Notes under the pieces: model-generated | Databases searched by the model: none | Told to the model about the DNA's origin: nothing | Seen by the model: only the letters and a program-made list of their open reading frames with translations | Assembly (NCBI GenBank): GCA_001303885.1 | Contig: LJUE01000174.1 | Coordinates: 1 to 9,750 of the forward strand | DNA length: 9,750 nucleotides | Direction of reading: 5' to 3' | Origin: Planctomycetes bacterium SM23_32 | GTDB taxonomy: Bacteria > Planctomycetota > Brocadiia > SM23-32 | Made by a program: the position numbers and the translations under genes | Shown here: positions 5,707 through 9,750 of the stretch, one piece after another | Position numbering within the stretch: position 1 is the stretch's first letter | How the letters are laid out: every line of letters starts with the position of its first letter

Positions 5707-6234
5707 TCACTGCCCGACGGATCCGCCTTCCCTCACGGCGTGGCCTTCGAGCCACCTTCGGTCCGCCAGCACGACGGAGGTCTCCACCTGTCGCTCGGGG
5801 ATGGACCAGTACTTCCGCAGCAATCGCCGGGTCAACTCCGGCGGCAGGCGCTGGAAGCCGTGCCCCTCGTAGAAACGCACCGCCCACTCCGCCGCCCTCC
5901 ACGTGCCGACCAGCATCGGCCGCTCCGTGAGGCGCAGAAGGTGGCGCAGCAGCCGGCTGCCGATGCCGCGCCGCTGTCGGTCCGGCCGGACGTAGGCATG
6001 CCGGACCAGCGTCATGTCGCCGACGTTCTGCATGCCCATCACGCCGAGCAGTTCGCCCTTCTCCTGGCAGCCCCAGAACTCAACGCCCGCCTTGATCTCG
6101 CGGCGCAACTCCTGCCGGGGCATGTAGGGCTCCTTCCAGCGGTCGGCCGGGATGACGCCCTCGTAGGCCCGCGCCGCTTGGTTGATGAGCGCCCAGACGG
6201 CGTCGAAGTCCTTCGCATCGCATCGGCGTATCAT
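5707..6234 (-). CDS. GNAT family N-acetyltransferase (proximal copy)
   Basis: A 175-residue single-domain acetyltransferase using acetyl-CoA; substrate not predictable. It begins MIRRCDAKDFDAVWALINQAA, the usual first strand and helix. It has a strand pair ending VRHAYVRPD, then the CoA loop QRRGIG (87-92) and SRLLRHLL, and a motif B end AAEWAVRFYEGHGFQRLP (114-131). About 30 residues follow, including LTRRLLRKYWSIPERQVETSVVLA, which resembles GNAT proteins annotated only as 'acetyltransferase'. Its sequence is clearly different from the downstream GNAT, so the pair is not a recent duplication. The ribosome site before ATG 6234 is weak. The gene starts 46 bases after the glyS stop and is followed 11 bases later by the next GNAT. 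Confidence 0.86.
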   Translation of the reverse strand: MIRRCDAKDFDAVWALINQAARAYEGVIPADRWKEPYMPRQELRREIKAGVEFWGCQEKGELLGVMGMQNVGDMTLVRHAYVRPDRQRRGIGSRLLRHLLRLTERPMLVGTWRAAEWAVRFYEGHGFQRLPPELTRRLLRKYWSIPERQVETSVVLADRRWLEGHAVREGGSVGQ

Positions 6235-6280
6235 GGCGTCGCCGCCGGGTAGGGGCGAGCCGGCCAGGGGCCGCCCATGC

Positions 6281-8214
6281 TCAGCCCCCGCCCTCGGCCG
6301 TCTCGATGAGGTAAAGGTCGGCGAACGGCCTGGCGAACAGGTGGTAGACGGCGCCGCAGAGCGACTTGCGGTTCACCCGCAGCGCCGCGTCCTCGACATT
6401 CACGAACACCTCTTCGAAGAAGTCGTGGACCAGCCGGGCGAACACCGAGCAGTATCGCTGGGCCGCCGCCACGTAGTCGCCATCGCGGAACATGGCGGCT
6501 ATCTCGCTGCCGCTGGCCCTGAGCGCGGCGGCCAGCTCCTTCTCCAGCGGCTCCCGGAGCAGCTCTTTGCGGACGGGCTCCACGCGTTCAACGTCGCGCT
6601 GGATGCGGTAGGTGCGGTCCACCAACTCCACCAGCGCCGGCCACCATGCCTGCTCGGCGCACTCGCCCAGCGCTCCGAGGCGGGCCCAGAAGTCGCGCAC
6701 GTCGTCGCACCCGACCGCCAGCACCGCGCGCACGAAGTCATGCCGGAACCCCCGCTCGATGGCGGCGTGGTAGAGGCGGTCGCGGAAGAACTCGCGGATG
6801 CCGGCGGCGGCCTGGTCGCTGCACTCGATGCCGCGCGCTCTGGCCACCTCGCGCGCCGCCTCCAGCAGCTCGCTCAGCCGGAGCGCAAGGCCCCTTCCCT
6901 CGATGATCAGCAGGACGCCGAGGGCATTGCGCCGCAGCGCGTAGGGGTCCTGGGAGCCGCTCGGGAGCAGGCCGAGGGAGAAACAGCCGACGATCACGTC
7001 CAGCTTGTCCGCCAGGGCCAGCACGCTGCCTTCGAGTGTGGCCGGCAGCGCGTCCTCGGCGCCGGCGGGCAGGTAGTGCTCGGCGATGGCGGCGGCGACG
7101 GGCTCCGGTTCGCCGGCGGCCCGCGCCAGCTCGCGGCCCACCACGCCTTGCAGGCTCGGGAACTCGCCCACCAGGCCCGTCAGCAGATCGGCCTTGCACA
7201 GCCGCGCGGCGCGCCGCACGCGGCGCACGTCCAGCCCCTGGCCGAGCGCCTTCGCGATGCGGGCCGACAGCTCCTCCAGGCGGTCGGTGCGCTCCAGGTT
7301 GTCGCCGAGCCCGCCCAGGAAGACGACGGCAGCTTGCCCTCGGCGTCGTAGACCGGGAAGTAGGCCTGGTGCTCCTTCATGGCGGCCACGAGCACGGGGG
7401 CGGGGACCTCCAGGAAGTGCTCGTCGAAGGAGCCTTCCACGGCGTGCGGATGCTCCACCATGTTGGCGACCTGCTCCAGCAGCGCCTCGTCGGCTAGCTC
7501 GGAGCCGTGCGGGGCGAGCAGCTCGTTGACCTGGCGGCGAATGAGTTCGCGGCGCTCCTGGATGTCGGCGATGACGAATCGCGAGCGAAGGGCTTCGAGA
7601 TAGCTGTCGAAGGAGGCGTCCTCGAGGTCCAGCTCCTCGGGCGCCAGGAAGCGGTGGCCGCGCGTTGTCCTGCCCGCTGCGATGCCGGCGATGGTGAGCG
7701 GCAGCACCTCGGCGTCGAGCAGCGCCGCGAGCCGACGGATCGGCCGGGCGAACAGGCAGCCCTCCGGCTCCCAGCGCATGGACTTGGGCCAGCCGACGGC
7801 CGCCGTGGCCTGGCGAAGCAGCTCCGGCAGGAGGTCCGCGGCCGGCCGCCCCGCCTCCTGCCTGACGGCCACCACGTAGGGGCCCTTCTGCGTCTGTTCG
7901 ACCTGGAGGGACTCCACGGGCACGCCCTTGCTGCGGGCGAAGCCTTCGGCGGCGGGGGTCGGGTTGCCGTCCTGGTCGAAGGCGACGGTGGCCGGCGGCC
8001 CGACGCTCCTTACCTCCACCGGCGGCTGGACCTCGGGAATGCCCTCGACGGCGAGCGCCAGGCGGCGCGGTGTGCCGGCGGTGCGCACGCGCTCGGGCGG
8101 GAGGCGACAGCCCGAGAGGCGCCGCTCGACCTCGGCGGCGAGCTGCTCCAGCGCCGGCTCCAGATAGCCGGCCGGCAGCTCCTCGGTGCCTATCTCGTAA
8201 AGGAGGTCCGACAT
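6281..8214 (-). pseudogene. glyS: Glycyl-tRNA synthetase beta subunit, disrupted by frameshift and internal deletion
   Basis: GlyS pairs with GlyQ (alpha) to charge tRNA-Gly; the beta subunit binds the tRNA. The start ATG 8214 opens with the family signature MSDLLYEIGTEELPAGYLEPAL and has gggag five bases upstream. The first frame gives 295 good residues through the body domain to YFPVYDAEGKL (ending at 7330). After this it reads nonsense and stops at 7180 (344 residues in all). The second frame resumes at 7327 with VVFLGGLGDNLERTDRLEEL, through KADLLTGLVGEFPSLQG of the HD-like domain, ALADKLD and DPYALRRNALG. It ends in the DALR-type anticodon-binding tail (VEDAALRVNRKSL) with its stop at 6281. 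Together the two frames give ~643 residues against ~690 for the family. The segment normally between 'GKL' and 'VVF' (about 55 residues) is absent at the join near 7328. This is either an assembly/consensus error or a true deletion. The alpha gene is not adjacent. Confidence 0.9.
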
Positions 8215-8246
8215 GCTCGCTCCCGGGCGGCAGGCAGGCTGGCGCC

Positions 8247-8720
8247 TCACATGGGCATGCCGATAATGGTCCCTTCGTAGACCATCCGGCCGTCCACGAA
8301 GCCCTGGCAGCGGCAGACCACGCGGCGCGGGCGGATGTCCTCGGCCTTGGCCACCAGCACCAGCCGGTCGCCCGGCACGACGGCGCTGCGGAACTTCACG
8401 TCCTCCATGCCGCCGAAACCCAGGAACTTCTCTGCCCCGAACATCTTGCCGTAGAGGTAGCTGGAGAGCTGGGCGGCCGCCTCGCACATCAGCACGCCCG
8501 GCAGCAGGGGGCGGCCCGGGATGTGGCCGCGCACCCAGAACTCGTCCCCGCCCACGTCTTTGAACCCGACGGCTATGCCCTCCTCGGTGTCCAGGTGCAG
8601 GATGCCGTCCAGCTGCTCCATCTCGTAGCGCTGCCGGTTGCAGCGGCGCACCTCCTCCGGCCCGGCCACGACGCGCCCGGTGTCCATCGCGTCCAGGTCC
8701 ATCAGCGGCTTGGGGGGCAT
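8247..8720 (-). CDS. fabZ: FabZ-like 3-hydroxyacyl-ACP dehydratase (hot-dog fold)
   Basis: FabZ-type enzymes remove water from 3-hydroxyacyl-ACP to trans-2-enoyl-ACP in fatty acid synthesis in the cytoplasm. The 157 residues contain the core motif GHIPGRPLLPGVLMCEAAAQ with the likely catalytic His66 and Glu80, equivalent to the GHFPGRPIMPGVLxxE motif of FabZ. The hot-dog strands KFRSAVVPGDRLVLVAKAED and GFVDGRMVYEGTI follow. ATG 8720 has gggag six bases upstream. The N-terminal 30 residues before the core (MPPKPLMDLDAMD...) are a little longer than in E. coli FabZ (151 residues). It precedes glyS by 32 bases and follows the DUF3352-like gene by 37 bases, with no other fatty acid genes in view. 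It may therefore be a paralogue for another acyl chain, and the symbol denotes the family rather than proven orthology. Confidence 0.85.
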   Translation of the reverse strand: MPPKPLMDLDAMDTGRVVAGPEEVRRCNRQRYEMEQLDGILHLDTEEGIAVGFKDVGGDEFWVRGHIPGRPLLPGVLMCEAAAQLSSYLYGKMFGAEKFLGFGGMEDVKFRSAVVPGDRLVLVAKAEDIRPRRVVCRCQGFVDGRMVYEGTIIGMPM

Positions 8721-8757
8721 GTCGGTCTCCCGGGGGCCGGTGTGCGGCGCCGGCTGC

Positions 8758-9750
8758 TCACTCTTCCAGCACGGGGTCGGGCGTCCACGTCTTCAGCAGC
8801 AGCCCGTCGTCGGTCCACTTGACCGTTGCCATGAGGTCCGTCTCGTACTTGCGCAGCACGTCCCAGGACGGCAGCTCGGGCGGCAGCACGTCCTCGGCGT
8901 CGGGAGGCTCCATGCCCGGCGGGGGCTCGAGCCCCTCCAGCATCTCGTGCGCCTCGCTGCGGTACTGCTCCATGCGGGCGATCATCCAGCGGCCCAGGGA
9001 CCGTCCGTTCACCAGCAGCATACCGTCCGGGTCGTCCATGGTCTGGCCGACGAGCCGCTGGAAGCCCTGGCTCCTGCGCAGGGGGCTCGTCTCGCGCCGG
9101 TCATCCCGGATGACGGCCTTGGCCACCTCCACGCTGCTGGCGTAGACCATCTTGTCCTGCATCACGGCCAGGCACGGCTGTGGGACGGCCGTCGGCTCGC
9201 CCTCCCAGGCCGTCTGGGGGGCGAACTGGTACACCGTGACGCCCATGAAATCAACCGTCTGCACCGCCACGAAAGGCGGCAGGCTGGCCAGCATCTGCCG
9301 GAGGGCCGTGGCGAATGCCTCGGACCTCTGCAGGTCAGCCACCAGCGCCATGGGCAGCTCGGCGGGCGTCTCCTCCCCCAGGCCGATGGCCGGCGCGTAG
9401 ACGAACCAGCGGTCGCCGAACGCCCCGATCACGTCCTTCTCCAGGTCCACCTCCATGAGCTGGAACTGCTGCTCCATCAGGGCGAGCTGCTCGGGCGCCT
9501 GCCGCCGGATGATGGCCTTCAGCTCCTGCCAGAACACGGGGAGGCTGAACCGCAGCCCGCAGAAGAGCGCGGCGTCCTCGTCCACGTAGGGCAGGGGCAG
9601 CACGTCGGCGCCGCCGGGCTCGAAAGAGCGCATGATGCCCGTGCGCGGCGAAGGGGCCAGCATCAGCCCCTGTGCGGCCAGGCCGTCCTCGCGCAGGGAC
9701 ACGCCCAGCCCCAGTGCCTCGGCGCCACCCGAGCTGAGGGCGCCTTCCAG
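8758..9750 (-). CDS. DUF3352-like hypothetical protein, N-terminus outside window
   Basis: The frame is open from the right edge (LEGALSSGGAEALGLG, then the GTG at 9702) to TGA at 8758, giving 330 visible residues; the true start lies beyond 9750. The GTG at 9702 is not needed as a start because the reading frame continues upstream with family-like sequence. The visible part has alternating strands and helices: LREDGLAAQGLMLAP, then a DVLPLPYVDEDAALFCGLRFSLPVFW stretch, an amphipathic helix (LALMEQQFQLMEVD), GDRWFVYAPA, and a Pro/Glu-rich hinge near the end (GLEPPPGMEPPDAEDVLPPE) before a final strand (TDDGLLLKTWTPD). This resembles DUF3352-type proteins, commonly exported proteins of unknown function in planctomycetes, as I recall the family. 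No transmembrane helix or catalytic motif is visible in this part. It is likely the upstream member of the fabZ-glyS-GNAT unit. Confidence 0.7.
   Translation of the reverse strand: MEGALSSGGAEALGLGVSLREDGLAAQGLMLAPSPRTGIMRSFEPGGADVLPLPYVDEDAALFCGLRFSLPVFWQELKAIIRRQAPEQLALMEQQFQLMEVDLEKDVIGAFGDRWFVYAPAIGLGEETPAELPMALVADLQRSEAFATALRQMLASLPPFVAVQTVDFMGVTVYQFAPQTAWEGEPTAVPQPCLAVMQDKMVYASSVEVAKAVIRDDRRETSPLRRSQGFQRLVGQTMDDPDGMLLVNGRSLGRWMIARMEQYRSEAHEMLEGLEPPPGMEPPDAEDVLPPELPSWDVLRKYETDLMATVKWTDDGLLLKTWTPDPVLEE

Noticed and set aside
5222..5872. Plus-strand open frame over the acetyltransferases
   Set aside because: Antisense shadow of a GNAT gene with clear CoA-binding motifs on the minus strand.
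7180..7329. Programmed frameshift in glyS
   Set aside because: The join lacks a homologous segment of about 55 residues, so slippage alone could not give a complete protein, and no slippery heptamer is visible there.
6182..7351. 389-residue plus-strand open frame opposite glyS
   Set aside because: Shadow of the glyS second frame; the opposite strand shows unmistakable GlyS sequence.
7507..8280. 257-residue plus-strand open frame opposite glyS
   Set aside because: Shadow frame with no domain, lying wholly over the conserved N-terminal half of glyS.
8736..8754. Hairpin gccgg/ccggc between the DUF3352-like gene and fabZ
   Set aside because: A 5-bp stem of G and C with a 9-base loop is expected by chance at this base composition.

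Overview
This is a GC-rich (by eye about two thirds G+C), densely coded bacterial chromosome segment with no phage, CRISPR, tRNA, rRNA or transposase gene. The gene content suggests a Gram-negative free-living bacterium, most likely from the Planctomycetota/PVC side or a neighbouring environmental lineage. Pointers are type IV pilus retraction ATPases, a two-subunit-type glycyl-tRNA synthetase, a sugar-hydrolase-like secreted protein tail, a DUF3352-like protein, and intergenic repeat families of the 'gggacagtcacct' and 'aaccacgaagg' kinds. The lineage is inference.

Left half, plus strand. Positions 1-476 hold the C-terminal 157 residues of a large protein that starts outside the window. Its stop codon lies inside a palindromic REP/MITE-like element (476-574). 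A near-consensus sigma70 promoter (592-620) then drives purD (665-1837), whose last ~35 residues are missing. A 308-base gene-free stretch follows, with a short hairpin, an inverted-repeat cluster and a second good sigma70 promoter (2076-2103). That promoter opens a three-gene cluster: a PilT ATPase (2146-3237), a three-helix membrane protein with a TPR tail (3295-4005) and a second, divergent PilT/PilU-type ATPase (4019-5164). The cluster ends at a perfect 8-bp hairpin (5195-5214).

Right half, minus strand, reading from the right edge leftwards: a partial DUF3352-like protein (9750-8758), a FabZ-type hot-dog dehydratase (8720-8247), glyS (8214-6281), and two GNAT acetyltransferases (6234-5707 and 5695-5210). 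All gaps are 11-46 bases, so this reads as one transcription unit converging on the pilus cluster.

The most notable points are: (a) glyS is split over two frames and lacks about 55 residues at the join; (b) purD lost its conserved C-terminus, with a homologous-looking remnant in another frame; (c) a TPR membrane protein is inserted between two retraction ATPases, forming a candidate pilus-motor module; (d) there are two different families of intergenic palindromic repeats. Two damaged housekeeping genes in one window raise the question of whether the consensus sequence is correct here.
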